Shown here: in pieces, positions 51,201 to 61,100 of the stretch | How the letters are laid out: each line of letters opens with the position of its first letter | How positions within the stretch are numbered: the first letter of the stretch is position 1 | Source of the DNA: Trichaptum fuscoviolaceum | Lineage: Eukaryota > Basidiomycota > Agaricomycetes > Hymenochaetales > Trichaptaceae | Direction of reading: 5' to 3' | Length of the DNA: 64,000 nucleotides | Assembly (NCBI GenBank): GCA_910574455.1 | Contig: CAJSYZ010000009.1 | Coordinates: forward strand, 4,481,040-4,545,039 | The notes under the pieces: generated by a model | What the model saw: the letters and a program-made list of their open reading frames with translations, nothing else | The model's database searches: none | Told to the model about the DNA's origin: nothing | Made by a program: the position numbers and the translations under genes

Positions 51201-52435
51201 CTCTTGCCTACGGTATCGGAGACTAAGCCGCTCGGTCCATGAAGTGCAGGTATCCGAGTGGCCGTCCGCGGGGTGTCGTCTGTGTACCGCGCTGCTGTCC
51301 ATAGTTGTGCTTGAGTTAGCTGATCCAAGAACTGGTTCCAGTGAGACCTTTTCTGCTTCGTAATCTCCGAATGGTATCGGTTTCGCGCAACTTTCATTGC
51401 TTCCCATGACGCATGCGATCGGTCCGATTTGTGTATACGCCTTTGGGCTTTCCGGTAGGCGGCGCGAAGACTGGTGAGCTGTGGTGTCCACCATCGACTC
51501 CGGTAGCGCGACGTCTTCGAGATTGGGACAAGCTCGTGCAGAATATTGGAGATACCAGCCTCGAGCTGTTCGACGAGACTCTCCAACTGTCCTGGGGAGT
51601 CGAGTTCAGTCGGGAGCGGGTTCCTGGCAAAGTGCTTGGCGGCTTGCTTTGCAAACTCCTCCCAGTCTGTTTCGCGGTACCTGGGCCTCGGTTTTTGCAG
51701 GAGGTGGTCTGGGTGGACGTCGAACTCTGCCTCCAGGCCTAGGTGGTCTGAGGCATCGCCATCGAATGTTCGGCAGTATGTGAGGAGGGGGAGGAGGCTG
51801 TCCGCGGACACCAGCAGCAGATCCAAGGTCGACCATGTCCGGTGGGCCGAAGACATGAACGTTGGGGTACCCGGCTCTAGGCAGAGTTCCAGTCCATGCC
51901 TCAGTATGAGGTCGATGAGTGGGTCGGCGGCACTGCGCGCAGAGCGCGCCGGTTGCATGGGTCCCGCCCACAGTGGGTCGTGTTTGTTGAAGTCTCCTAC
52001 GAGCATGATTGTCTCCTCCACATCCGAGCCTGATTGGAGGTGCGCGGCCAGTATTTCAAGGGTTTGCGAAGTGTCGGGGGGGTTATAGATATTAAATAAA
52101 GAGATTGTTAAGTTATGAATAATAATGCAAATGGCGGAGATGTTTGGGTGGTGAATGGGAATAGGGGAATATGAACTTGAGGGGATGCGTTTGCTCACGT
52201 AAATGAAACACTTAATGACATCGTCTCCTTGTAAGGGGAGAGGTGTAATTCTGTCCCAATTATGCGGGGAAAGCGAAGGAAAACGTGCAAAGGTGGGGGG
52301 AGGTTCTTGTATGCATAAGATATCGAATAAAGAGGGGTCGGAATTGTTGAGAAAAGAGATTAAAACTTCGTAGCGTCGATTACAATTGAGAGAACGGATT
52401 CTAAAACCATGATGTGAAAGTGTGGAACAGTTCAT
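48290..52435 (-). CDS. LINE ORF2: endonuclease-reverse transcriptase-RNase H (1,381 aa)
   Basis: Endonuclease (AP-like) residues: N17 in RSLNCN, E44 in IQEPPP, D148 and N150 in VGDFNKHD, S229-D230-H231 in SDHLGL. Reverse transcriptase: LLLMDISQAF (Asp near 595), GIPQGSPLSP (about 651-660) and the active-site FIDD (684-687). RNase H: FSDGSG (about 971), E in FEAEV (about 1110), D in FIDCQ (about 1135) and WVPGHEDIEANEWVD (about 1160-1175). Near the C-terminus a CX2CX8HX4C finger, CAWCGDPETPAHFLIVC. About 100 low-complexity residues separate the first and second RNase H motifs, unusually long for this domain. RNase H plus a CCHC ORF1 fits the fungal Tad1 clade. Confidence 0.9.
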   Translation of the reverse strand: MNCSTLSHHGFRIRSLNCNRRYEVLISFLNNSDPSLFDILCIQEPPPTFARFPSLSPHNWDRITPLPLQGDDVIKCFIYVSKRIPSSSYSPIPIHHPNISAICIIIHNLTISLFNIYNPPDTSQTLEILAAHLQSGSDVEETIMLVGDFNKHDPLWAGPMQPARSARSAADPLIDLILRHGLELCLEPGTPTFMSSAHRTWSTLDLLLVSADSLLPLLTYCRTFDGDASDHLGLEAEFDVHPDHLLQKPRPRYRETDWEEFAKQAAKHFARNPLPTELDSPGQLESLVEQLEAGISNILHELVPISKTSRYRSRWWTPQLTSLRAAYRKAQRRIHKSDRSHASWEAMKVARNRYHSEITKQKRSHWNQFLDQLTQAQLWTAARYTDDTPRTATRIPALHGPSGLVSDTVGKSEILFDTFFPAPLANYQPPAPTPDPDDEIILFHPFTESDIDRAITRLAPFKAPGPSGIPNMAIKAFQAFLGPVLLRILNASLSLGYFPERWRTYNTVTLRKPGKSDYAVPKAYRPVALEETLGKVLESVVATRIADLAEEHGLLPANQFGGRPGRTTTDAVLFLTQKIKDAWRTGKVASLLLMDISQAFPTVPHPTLLAKLKQCGLPSTLVQWIRSFLSDRTTTLSFDDYTSAPHPVPLGIPQGSPLSPILYLLFNSDLLELPAKRSDPSSGFIDDTAKLVISNTVIDNITTLNTFLQDAGQWGTRTGSRFDYAKFQLVHFWGRKPRPEGVDFALHFKNHRIEASTSAKYLGVVLDDKLTFKYHAEQALARGTRTLGALNRLKIPHGYMRQLALAMVFPRVEYALIAWYEPVREGLKRRIGNIGLTRTIAKLQRRAAMLITGALRTTATDMADYHAYLLPTSLRLQLATFKAAVRLCTLPNSHPLQPIVQRCRRSVRRHQSAIHKLMDAFPELRQPIESVRPIRDQDLASTYLTVHQAKSRTAAKEVAEAAVLSGSLCIFSDGSGFKGGVGAAAVAIGGRPRPPYDAYMRSPKPVEGTRRVGGNGMTNEGYEEVLGSSANGGVQVGIFSQFPYSFPLSLSFSSPAQNACIPTLSPILISSSSLSTPEPSVRPIPRPSFSPDVRRFYLGTTQDHTVFEAEVCGALLGLDLIRATPRATRAALFIDCQPAIAAIKTPKPQYGQYLLDAFRKELYRLRKDRRSLRLEIHWVPGHEDIEANEWVDTEAKTAAQGPAANQPGRLRTLTRPLPASAAALIASRTTRATKQWKSEWTKTSSAKKLRPVDLSPPTRGVRALYKDRNRGECAALTQLRTGHAPLNAYLHRIGRADSPLCAWCGDPETPAHFLIVCRRFVEQRRELRNALRNRPLTLRSLLGPKARLGPVLGFIKSSGRFLTLFPSDQVSTQDAQPRDPD

Positions 52436-53646
52436 AAGGAGGAAAGGGTGGTGGGGAAGGGTTGAAAGACGAAGTTATTACCCGTGAAATACGTGCCGGC
52501 ACCAGCTTGAGCACTTTGAGCTCGCAGTGTCTCATCGCGTCTAGTTGGGCATCGTGGATCGAAAGCATCGTGTCCGCCTTTGCAGTTGACGCACTTCTTG
52601 GTTTCTGGGTGCGGGCAGTCGTGTCCGTGGTGGGGTCCTCCGCAGTGGGCGCAGGTCTGGTCTTGGGACTTGCAACTGTAGCTCAGGTGTCCCCATCGCT
52701 GGCATTTGCGACATTGGCGTGGGCCGGAGAAATACCTGCGCGCGTTGAGGAGTAGCGCTTGGACTCGGACACCCTGATCGATCAGGTTGTCAGCGGCTTG
52801 CTGGTTATCCAAGAAGACCACCCAGCTGCCCGTCTTACGACCCTGCGGGAGTCGCTCCCTCGGTACCAACCAACGAGCCTCAACAATGGTTTCCGGGCCC
52901 GGAATCAGAGCGGGGTTTTGCGAATGAAGGTCCCGTCGGTAGGATTCCTTGGCCGGGTCGTAAAACAGGGGAACATCTTGGATGACGACTCCATAGTGGG
53001 GGACGCTCACTTTTGCGCCTTCGCCCAATGCTATCGAGCACTGCGCCGCGTGTCTAACCACCTGATCAGCAACGTCTGAGCTTTTGAAGCGCACCATTAC
53101 TTTTGTGCCACTCCGGTGAGGTTGCACTCCAGCCACCTCAACATTCCTCAGTCCCTGCACCCCGCTGCCCTTCATCGCATCCTCCACCCAGTCCTTCAAT
53201 TCTTCGCCCGGTCCTTTCGCCTTCGCTTCCGCGTCCGTGTCCCTGACGATCTTGATCGTCACCTCGTCTGTTCGGGTCCGCTTGGGTGGGGTCTCGATAG
53301 GCGCGCTGGCTGCCACCGACGCGTAGGTAAGTTTCGTTACCTCTGGTGGGGCACCAAGCTTCTCTTCAATCTTATCAAGGCGCTCGGCCATGCGGGTTAA
53401 CAGAGGCGTGGCCGTTGCCTTGGCGAGTAAGCGCTCGAACATGGCATCAAGGATTTTTACGTTTTTCTGAGCTATTTTGGCCACGTCCTTATTGAACTTC
53501 CTGATTGCCGCGATCCATTCCGTCATTTCCATGTCCTCATTGCTGCCGAGCAGTGCCTGTGCTCCTTCTGTGGTAAACGAGCTTGATGATTCGATTGACT
53601 TTTGTGAGATATTGTGTTCTGCCACCGGGTCCTCTTGAATGGACAT
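52432..53646 (-). CDS. LINE ORF1: gag-like protein with three CCHC knuckles (404 aa)
   Basis: RNA-binding partner for LINE mobilisation. The N-terminal part is helical with a likely coiled coil (FERLLAKATATPLLTRMAER to about residue 95). A central region has TVKIVRDT-like VTIKIVRDTDAEAKAKGPGE and an RRM-like stretch. The C-terminal third carries CRKCQRWGHLSYSC (CX2CX4HX4C), CAHCGGPHHGHDC and CVNCKGGHDAFDPRC. Its stop TGA overlaps the start of ORF2 in the string ATGA (52435-52432), which suggests coupled reinitiation. Confidence 0.88.
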   Translation of the reverse strand: MSIQEDPVAEHNISQKSIESSSSFTTEGAQALLGSNEDMEMTEWIAAIRKFNKDVAKIAQKNVKILDAMFERLLAKATATPLLTRMAERLDKIEEKLGAPPEVTKLTYASVAASAPIETPPKRTRTDEVTIKIVRDTDAEAKAKGPGEELKDWVEDAMKGSGVQGLRNVEVAGVQPHRSGTKVMVRFKSSDVADQVVRHAAQCSIALGEGAKVSVPHYGVVIQDVPLFYDPAKESYRRDLHSQNPALIPGPETIVEARWLVPRERLPQGRKTGSWVVFLDNQQAADNLIDQGVRVQALLLNARRYFSGPRQCRKCQRWGHLSYSCKSQDQTCAHCGGPHHGHDCPHPETKKCVNCKGGHDAFDPRCPTRRDETLRAQSAQAGAGTYFTGNNFVFQPFPTTLSSL

Positions 53647-53826
53647 GGTGGTCGTCCTTTTAGTCCCTGATTACATGATTGTATCTACGAAACCACTACT
53701 ACATTCGTATTTAATTTAAACTCCCTGCATCTTCAGCTAAATTTAACGCTTGGAAACCAGACCGGCTACGCCGTGTCTGCCACAGGCAGACAAACCGGAA
53801 AGTAGCCTGGTCTGGTAACGAGACTA

Positions 53827-54860
53827 ACAACTCTGGTGCCCTGCGGTAGAGAGAACGCAAATCACTTTCGTATTGATTTCTATGGGAGACAATGGCCGGG
53901 GTAACAAAAGGACCATACGCATTACAGTATAGGACAGTGGACTAATGTGACACTAGGGGAATGTTCGTCGTCGTCGATCAGCAATAACGGAGGGCCCAGC
54001 ACAAGCTCTACCCTAATCGACCGTAGCCACCTTAGTATCCCTGCCCGCACCAGAGCCCTCCTTTCTTGACCAGACCCCGGCCGACTAGCACACTACGCCA
54101 CTTATGAAACCTCACAAACGCTACCTCATGGTCCGGCTTCCCCAACATCCAGCAAGGGAATTGTGTAAAGAATTCAACTTGAAGGTTGCCGAGGGTTGCA
54201 GAGTAAAGGGGTCCGTGGGCGATGAGGGCGTTTGCAGTCGGTGGGGTCGCCGACGGGGTTCAATGCGCAGCTGCGCGAGTAAAACGAGCGGCAATCCAAC
54301 CCCTCTCTCCGGCGAGGACTGTGTAGAGGATAACGGCACGCATGCGCGAGGAGGTGAGATCTGTGATAGACTGCGTGAGGTCGGGTCGTTGTGGAAGCGT
54401 CTAGGGCAGAACGGCCAACAGGTCTCGGTTATGATTGCACGGCACATCCGGATGAAGAGCGATGCCTTACAATGAGGGAAATGGGGCCATGAGAAAGAGG
54501 AGAAGGAAGACTCAATGTCGAGCGAGGTTGGAACCGGAAGAGAGGGTCTTCATAGTACTTCCGAGTGATAAAACGTGGGGCTGGGGAGATAGAAGAAAGA
54601 TGGAGATGAATGCACCGTACTTTTGAACAGCACCTTCATAATGCCACTGTGCATTCCCCAGCGCTCAATACGGTCATTGGTATCCTTAAGCCCCTCGGTT
54701 GTTAGCTGGAAGGCGGGTTAGGTTGCCACGAACCGGCATCGTCCGAAAAGGGTTCGTGGACGAGTCATTGTCTAACGAGGTATCGTAGAAGAGTCGAGGG
54801 TACAGGCCAAGTGAGACGATGAGGGTGGCGCGCAAGCCGGTATGCACAACACAGCAAATT
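53827..54860. repeat. Continuation of the repeat module split by the nested insertion
   Basis: Resumes the sequence interrupted at 47474 and matches 8985-9730 and 37880-38580. No gene recognised. Confidence 0.6.
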
Positions 54861-57340
54861 ATTTCTATTCTGATTCCCTAGAAGCAAACAGAGAGCAATC
54901 TTCCACAAATTATTGCAAGACCAGCTACCTGATCTTTGCCTTCTACACCTGCACAGTTTGGCTAGATCGACTCTGCTCTAACCTCATCTCCATACTGACC
55001 GGGAGCCGGCGAGTCAACGGAGTGTGCGAAGAACAAGAGCAGTCCACGAGATACAGAACAGTGGCACCCGGTGCGCTGCAAAGAGGCGGAACAAGGCGTA
55101 GAACACTTGTCTGTTCTCAGGGAAGTCATTTTTGAACAGCAGGACACCGAGGATAACAGGAAGGACCGATTCCAGTGGGATAGCCAGCGTATTCCTCTGA
55201 AGCATGCGAAAGACGGCGCCTACGGGGTTGTCATGTGCGTTGAGCTTTGCAGTGGGTGCGTTCGAAGGGGCCTCAAAGACTGAGCGAAGGGTAGCGAGCA
55301 AGTGGTGAAAGATCGACTGTGTCTGCTCTACGAGGACCTCGATGGCCATTCGGGCTCATCGCCAGAAAGATCCTGGTAGAAGATCTTGAAGAGAGGCGGC
55401 GTCGAAGGCAAGGTTGTTCCTATGAACATCGAATGCTGAGTGAGCATCTTTCCCTAGGGACAGACTGTTGGCCTACGCTATACAAGGGGACAAGAGGAAT
55501 GACATACTTTCAATTTAGAGATGAAAGGGGAGATGGTATGAAAGGCTGGCACACAGTCGGCGCAAAGTACGGCGGTGAGGTCTGCCACGAGGTCACCAGC
55601 GGAAGACATCAACACCGAGCCGTACTCTGCCTGGTCCTCCATCGGCTCATGGTCCTGGTCCTGGTCCGGATCTGGAGATAAAAGCGCCTTTTGTTCCAGG
55701 ATATGAATAGCGATGTTGCAGATCTCTTTGAGCGAGGTCTACGGCTCGAAACTTAGAGGAAATCAAAATGTCAGAAATCAGTGAAGCACTTACGGCATTC
55801 AAGGTGCGCAGGATCATTGATTTGAAGCCTCCACCAGGCAACGCAGGGAGCAGCGACGTCAGATCTAAATAGGGAGGTGGAAGTCAGTATCAGTCATGGA
55901 AACATGCAGGTGTCGTCAAAATGAGAACAGAATCCATATTGTGTCGAAGTGAGCTGAGTTAAAGGAGCTCATGGTGGATGACCGCACGCGTAAACAATAC
56001 TCACTTGCCATCCACGGTCTCATCCTTGTCAAGTAGTGGCACCAGCTCGAGCGCGATGACGCCGTACAGCGACCGCCGGTCTTACAGGTTGCCCAGTTTG
56101 AAGAAGTTCCTGATGATTTTCAGAACGCTCTCTGGATCCCGGTGCGTTCTTTCGGATGCCCTCGTAGTAAGGAAGGAGCTGGGAGAGGAGCTGGAGTACG
56201 GATGGATCGATGTACGGCAGGAAGTGTTGGTCTGTTGTGGCGAAGACAGTGCCGATAGTGTCTACGGCGATGGCTGAATTGACCTCATAGAGATTGTCGG
56301 CACTGAACGACTCAGTGCCGTCGAGTTGGCGTTCTCCTCGTCAAAATTGATAGCCGGAGTTAATTGGCTGATGTAGTGGGCGAACTCGTCTCCTAAAACA
56401 TTCGCTATGACGCCGAAGAAGAGGAAGGTGTAGTCCGAAGGTGCGTGTTGTCCGTCCTGATACAATGTCTGCGCCATCGTATCTGCGAAGTACGGGTGGA
56501 GTGCCTTTCTTCCTACACCCTTTGCGAATGTACCAGCTGCTTCCAATGCAGTGCTTCTCTGTTCCGTGTATTTGCCGTCGCCAGAGGTCGAGGAAATACT
56601 TCAGCTTGTCCATCGGTACGAACGAGGGCAGGAGGCAAAGGATGCGCGGTAGACCCATTCACGCCAGTGAAGACAGCCTTGGCATTGGGGGTGAAGGCTC
56701 TAGAGTTGCTTTATGAGCAGCGCAAAGTAGCTCTTGTCTGCAGGAGCTCGAGCAGAACGTCGAGCAGCGCGTCGAGTGCAGTGCGTGCGTCGTGGAATCG
56801 GCATTGAGCACCATGATGACTGAGATGAGCGCAGCGTGCGTGCTGGTGCACTTGTTCAGAGCACGCCGGAATTGTAATCGCGAAGTCCGGACTCGATGAA
56901 CGGAAGGCGGCACTGTGCAGCATCCTCGCGCCGCCACGTGCATTTGGATATGCACTCAACATGACGTACTTGATTAGGCTGCTGAGTGTCGGGAAGATTT
57001 GCGCTGGCACAAGTGAAATTGAGAGCGGCCGAAGGTGCGTGGACTCGGCTCCGACCAGTTGACAGAGCGTCCTGTATTCTTCATCAGTACAAAACTCCTT
57101 GTGATATTCAGAGCCACGCACCAGAATCTCCAACGTCTGGACGACATCAAAGACATGCCCTGCTCTCTGCTCACCACCGCCCTCTATGCCTGGAGATCCC
57201 GGATGTCCTCCTTCTCCAAGTCGCTCAAAATGCACGTCACCGACGGAGGCGCGAACCTTGCCGTTCTCTGGGTCTTGCAGGAGGTTCTCGAAGCTCTGAT
57301 AATGCTGTGATGTGCTCCTGGATTCCTTCAGCGGTGATTT
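54861..57340 (-). pseudogene. Importin-beta (Kap123/importin-4-like) pseudogene, long copy
   Basis: Best preserved pieces: DNPVGAVFRMLQRNTLAIPL then ESVLPV and ENRQVFYALFRLF (about 55070-55230), MILRTLNAVSASLISDILIS (about 55770-55815), and EAAGTFAKGVGRKALHPYFA then LFFGVIANVLGDEFAHYISQ (about 56350-56540). The last two are characteristic of the middle of Kap123/importin-4. Several frames and many stops. About 2.4 kb, nearly identical to 28761-31240. Confidence 0.8.
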
Positions 57341-58190
57341 AAAGGTAAGAGGTAGAGGAAAACAAAAATGCAAGATGAATTGAAGTCGTGTTAATTGTCA
57401 CACTGGCACTGCCAGTGACATTCGTGACCGTGATTACCCGGCCCGCCGGAATTTGGGAATTTGCCCGCTGATTCAAGTTTGCACCTTCGACGTTCAGCAC
57501 AGGAGTCTTGATTGACGCTCTCCGCCGCACGATGATCAACTCCCCGGACTGCTTCTCATATCATGTCAGGCAACTATTAATTGCTGTATTACCAAATAGT
57601 CGCAAGTCAGTCACAAGGTCAGAACATCAGGCAAGCTGATGAGCATGAAAGAGAACGTAGGGATCTGAAGTAAGAGCCGTTTCGTGCTTCAAGATAGGGG
57701 TCGTTCAACCTGCACTGCTGAGCCAAACTGGTGTCGCCATGTATCGCCGATGGATCGCGATCTTCCGCCTCCCTTCATCAGCACACAATGTAAGAGGTGA
57801 TTCACGCCCTTTGCCTTCTGATTCTGTTACTATTATGACGCCCGTACGTCAGTTTTGGTTCTATCCGAGGGTCTATAGACGCGAGGCATAATCTGGCGAT
57901 GTTTAGACCCCGAAACACTATGGGTACTCGATTACAGCAAGACGTTCACGTTTAAGCTTCGCAGAAGATGTATTGAGATCTAAGTGCGTGGATATTGCTT
58001 GACTTCGCAAGGTTTCGAACCTCTCATACCGAAGATTCGGATCAGCGCCGGAATTGATCCTTCTATTACTGCTGTCATTCGCAACCCTGCCTTGTGTTGT
58101 ACGCATGCTCTATATTAGAGTCCATTCTCATCAGCGAAGAAGACTCTCTTTCCTCCCACTTCTCACATCCTTCCGCTCGCAGTCAACGAT
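57341..58190 (+). promoter_or_regulatory. Promoter and 5' leader module of array copy 6
   Basis: 57860-58190 is almost identical to the sequence before copy 4, with the ctatatta box at about 58110-58117 and the CT-rich leader. Confidence 0.55.
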
Positions 58191-61100
58191 ATGTCTGGTT
58201 CGTCCTTTCTTACTGCGAGTTATGGCTCCTGCTGACAAACTTTCACAGATCTGGAAATAGGTATGCAGTTATCAATAGCTCATATCCAATGAGATATTGA
58301 TGACGTCTAGGTGTCAATACGACGCAGGTGCCGAACGATATACTTCTCCGACTTGTGGGTGCCACCGAGGAAATCCGTGACCTTCTTCGCCAGAAGGCAG
58401 GTCAAGGAGATGGTAAGATGCAATTCCCCAAAGCTTCATCGCACGCTAATTTGTAACTCAGAGACAGCTCAGCAAATCGATCAAGCTTCACATCAAGGCG
58501 AAGATTTACCACAAGTATCAGTCACTAATCAGGATCCTCCCAACGATCATGCGGCAATCGATGAGATCATGCTGCTGCGGCAATCGGCAATCCTTGAGAT
58601 CTTGCGGCAATCCGATCATGCGGCAATCGTTAAGATCAATGATCAGTGTCAGTAATGGTATATGTTAAATGCTGGCAACTGTATTGGCTCAAACACATAC
58701 ACAGACAATTGGCCAAGCGTCGAGAAGATAGAAGAATATAGAATCAGGTGTGCGAAGCACAAAAGGTATTCAACTCTATCTCATCAAACAATTGTAATAA
58801 TATGAACTCCTATTCAAGCGAGTGTAAGAAGATGCAGGTCGAGGTACGTATCAGTTCTTAATTGTGGAAATATTCGAGAGTGAAAAGGACTAGTTGGGCT
58901 GCTTCATTGCTCACTTGGGCATTGTCGGGGGCGACAGAGAAGAAATTACAAAGGCAGAATGGCTACGAAAGGATTTGCTTGATCCCGTGCAATATCTGAG
59001 GAAGGTTTTCGATGCGACGCATGATGGTACGTGGTCCTATTTTGTAGGCGAAGGTATTGCATGAGTGCCGACGGTTCGTTAGGGAGACCTACTGCGATTG
59101 AGGAAGTTTATCGATCCTTCGATAGGCTTGATGACTTCGTTTGTGATTTTGCTAATAGCCCGCACCAGAAAGATGCAGTTTATCCTGATAAAGTCAATCA
59201 ATGGTTTCGCTTCACTCGTGTGAGTTCAGAGTACCTCTTGCTAATGCGAAGGAATAATCCTTCCACGCAAAGAATGGATATAACAAAATCTCCGGCAAGG
59301 ATCAAATTCTATCAACCCACTGCTTGATCTCTAATGATGCGTGGTACAGACCTCGTATGTGGTGGTAAATTTGTCGAATGCTTGGAATTCATCCACGACA
59401 TCTTCTTCTGCGAGTTGGAAACGGCGATAAGCGGTGTCGTCGAAGCACTAACAACATTCGAAGAGAAATGTAAGTAGTTAAGTGCTGTGAATCTCTGGTA
59501 TCGTTAACGTCCTCTAATGGTGGCCGTCTTGATTCTCACGTAGCTGCGAGTGAGTGGCTAGCGAGGCGGAAGATAAAGGACTACGAAAGGTGGTGTGCGG
59601 AATACATAAAGATTGTCTTCCCTCCCTCGAATGATATCGGAGAGCAGGATGTCTGGCGGGAGCCTCATGAGTACGAGTACTTCGGAAAACGACTTGCAGA
59701 ACACAGAGGGTATGGCATCCCGTATACGTATCACTATCCGACCTGACATGCTCGTCTTTAGATTGTGTGAGGACATGCGGGTAGAGGTAAGTAAATAGCT
59801 TCTGCAACTCAGATGTTGCTTTAACGATATTTCAGTTGGACCACCTTGCCTCGCACTATATCATAATTGGAGGTGACAAGGAGGTCATTGAAGCAACAAA
59901 TATGCTCAAGAAGGAGCTATTCTCTCATGCTCAGTATCTTGAGAATGCCCTTCTTAGTCGACCGGGAGGTTGGTAATATGCCATATGATGGGCGAGCAAG
60001 CTCTAATATGCAATTTTAATAGATTTCCGAACGGAAATGAGCAACGTGATTCAGAGCCTTCTATTTGCTGTCATTCGCTTTCAAAGCAGTCTCTACCATC
60101 AAAAACACGCATTTTACTTCCGAAAAGTCAAGCAATGGGTGACCTGTACATGGGTGAGTACCGCGTCTATGGTGTACATGTAACATTGACTCATCAACGC
60201 ATAGATCGGAGCACACAGAATTTTGAGTATGCAAAAAGGAGATTGTCGGTGGTGACTGTATTTCTGACGGTATCGTTTCTCTAGGTTTGTTGCAACACGG
60301 GGAAGAGTTTCAATGCATGTCTTACGTCTGCAACACTTTCCTTTCCGAATTTGACCGCGCGATGATCGGTATGACGCAGTGGGAACTAGATAAATTGGAA
60401 GAGAAGTCCTTTAGCGCAGTACCGGAAGAACTGAAGACGTTCGGAAAAGAGTGTAAGTAGTTTATTATCGGCTACGTTCATATGTACTCTAACTCAAAAC
60501 TAGCCCTGCCGAAATTCCTTGTTGACCAGATGGAGAGGGACACAACACGGTATATCAACCTGACGACAATTGCCACCTTCTTCTCTAGCGTGACAGCGAC
60601 CACGCTCCAATTCACGTACGCGCCAACGGACTCGGAACCGTCGAATTCCTTGAGAGGAGTAGTCAACCTCTTCTGGTTCTTGTCACTAGTCTTCAGCGTA
60701 TCGTCAGGTGTGAGTAGCTTGCTTGGCTTGACGTGGAGGAAGTCTTCAATGTGCGTGATCTATTTCATCTATTATTCAGGCAATACTAATGAGCATAGAA
60801 GATACGACTCTCGTGTTCCTCCAAAGCTCATTCACATGTGGTTTAACAAGGCACCCATGCTCTTCCTGATTATCGCGGCTGTTGCTTTCGTCATTGGACT
60901 AAATATGTTTGCATACTTGTCTCTTCAGGTTCGTCATAACATTGAAGATTCAGACTTCAGTCTAATGAGTAGCCAGCCACAATATGTCTCTTTCTCAACG
61001 ACCATTCTCACCGGCATGCATGGCGCGTGCTTATTGACCGTTACGGCTTGGTTTATATATCAACTCAAGCACGAGTCCATTTGGGCTGGCTGGGTCAGGA

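Larger units (their letters stand above)
47909..53656 (-). mobile_element. Near-complete LINE (non-LTR retrotransposon, Tad1-like), both ORFs open
   Basis: Bounded by a 13-bp duplication cttttagtccctg at 47896-47908 and 53657-53669. On its own strand it ends in an (AAAC)n-type tail (the tttgtttgtttg run at 47909-47927), as expected for target-primed reverse transcription. ORF1 starts only 10 bases from the 5' boundary, so the copy may lack a normal 5' UTR. Intact ORFs and a perfect duplication indicate a young insertion. Confidence 0.88.
47475..53826. mobile_element. TIR element with ~130-150 bp inverted ends, split by a LINE
   Basis: The left end begins TAGCCTCGTGACCAGGCC and the reverse complement of the right end begins TAGTCTCGTTACCAGACC. 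Similarity continues through a GTCTGC..GCAGAC hairpin and atgcagggagttt to about 47620 on the left and about 53685 on the right. A 9-bp acaactctg flanks both sides (47466-47474 and 53827-53835); the uninterrupted site is seen near 8977. Without the LINE the element is ~590 bp and has no transposase. A 9-bp target duplication suits Mutator-like elements, but other superfamilies are possible. Confidence 0.8.

Noticed and set aside
48563..52755. Several plus-strand open frames of 70-180 codons across the LINE
   Set aside because: They are antisense shadows of the LINE ORFs and show no independent protein features.
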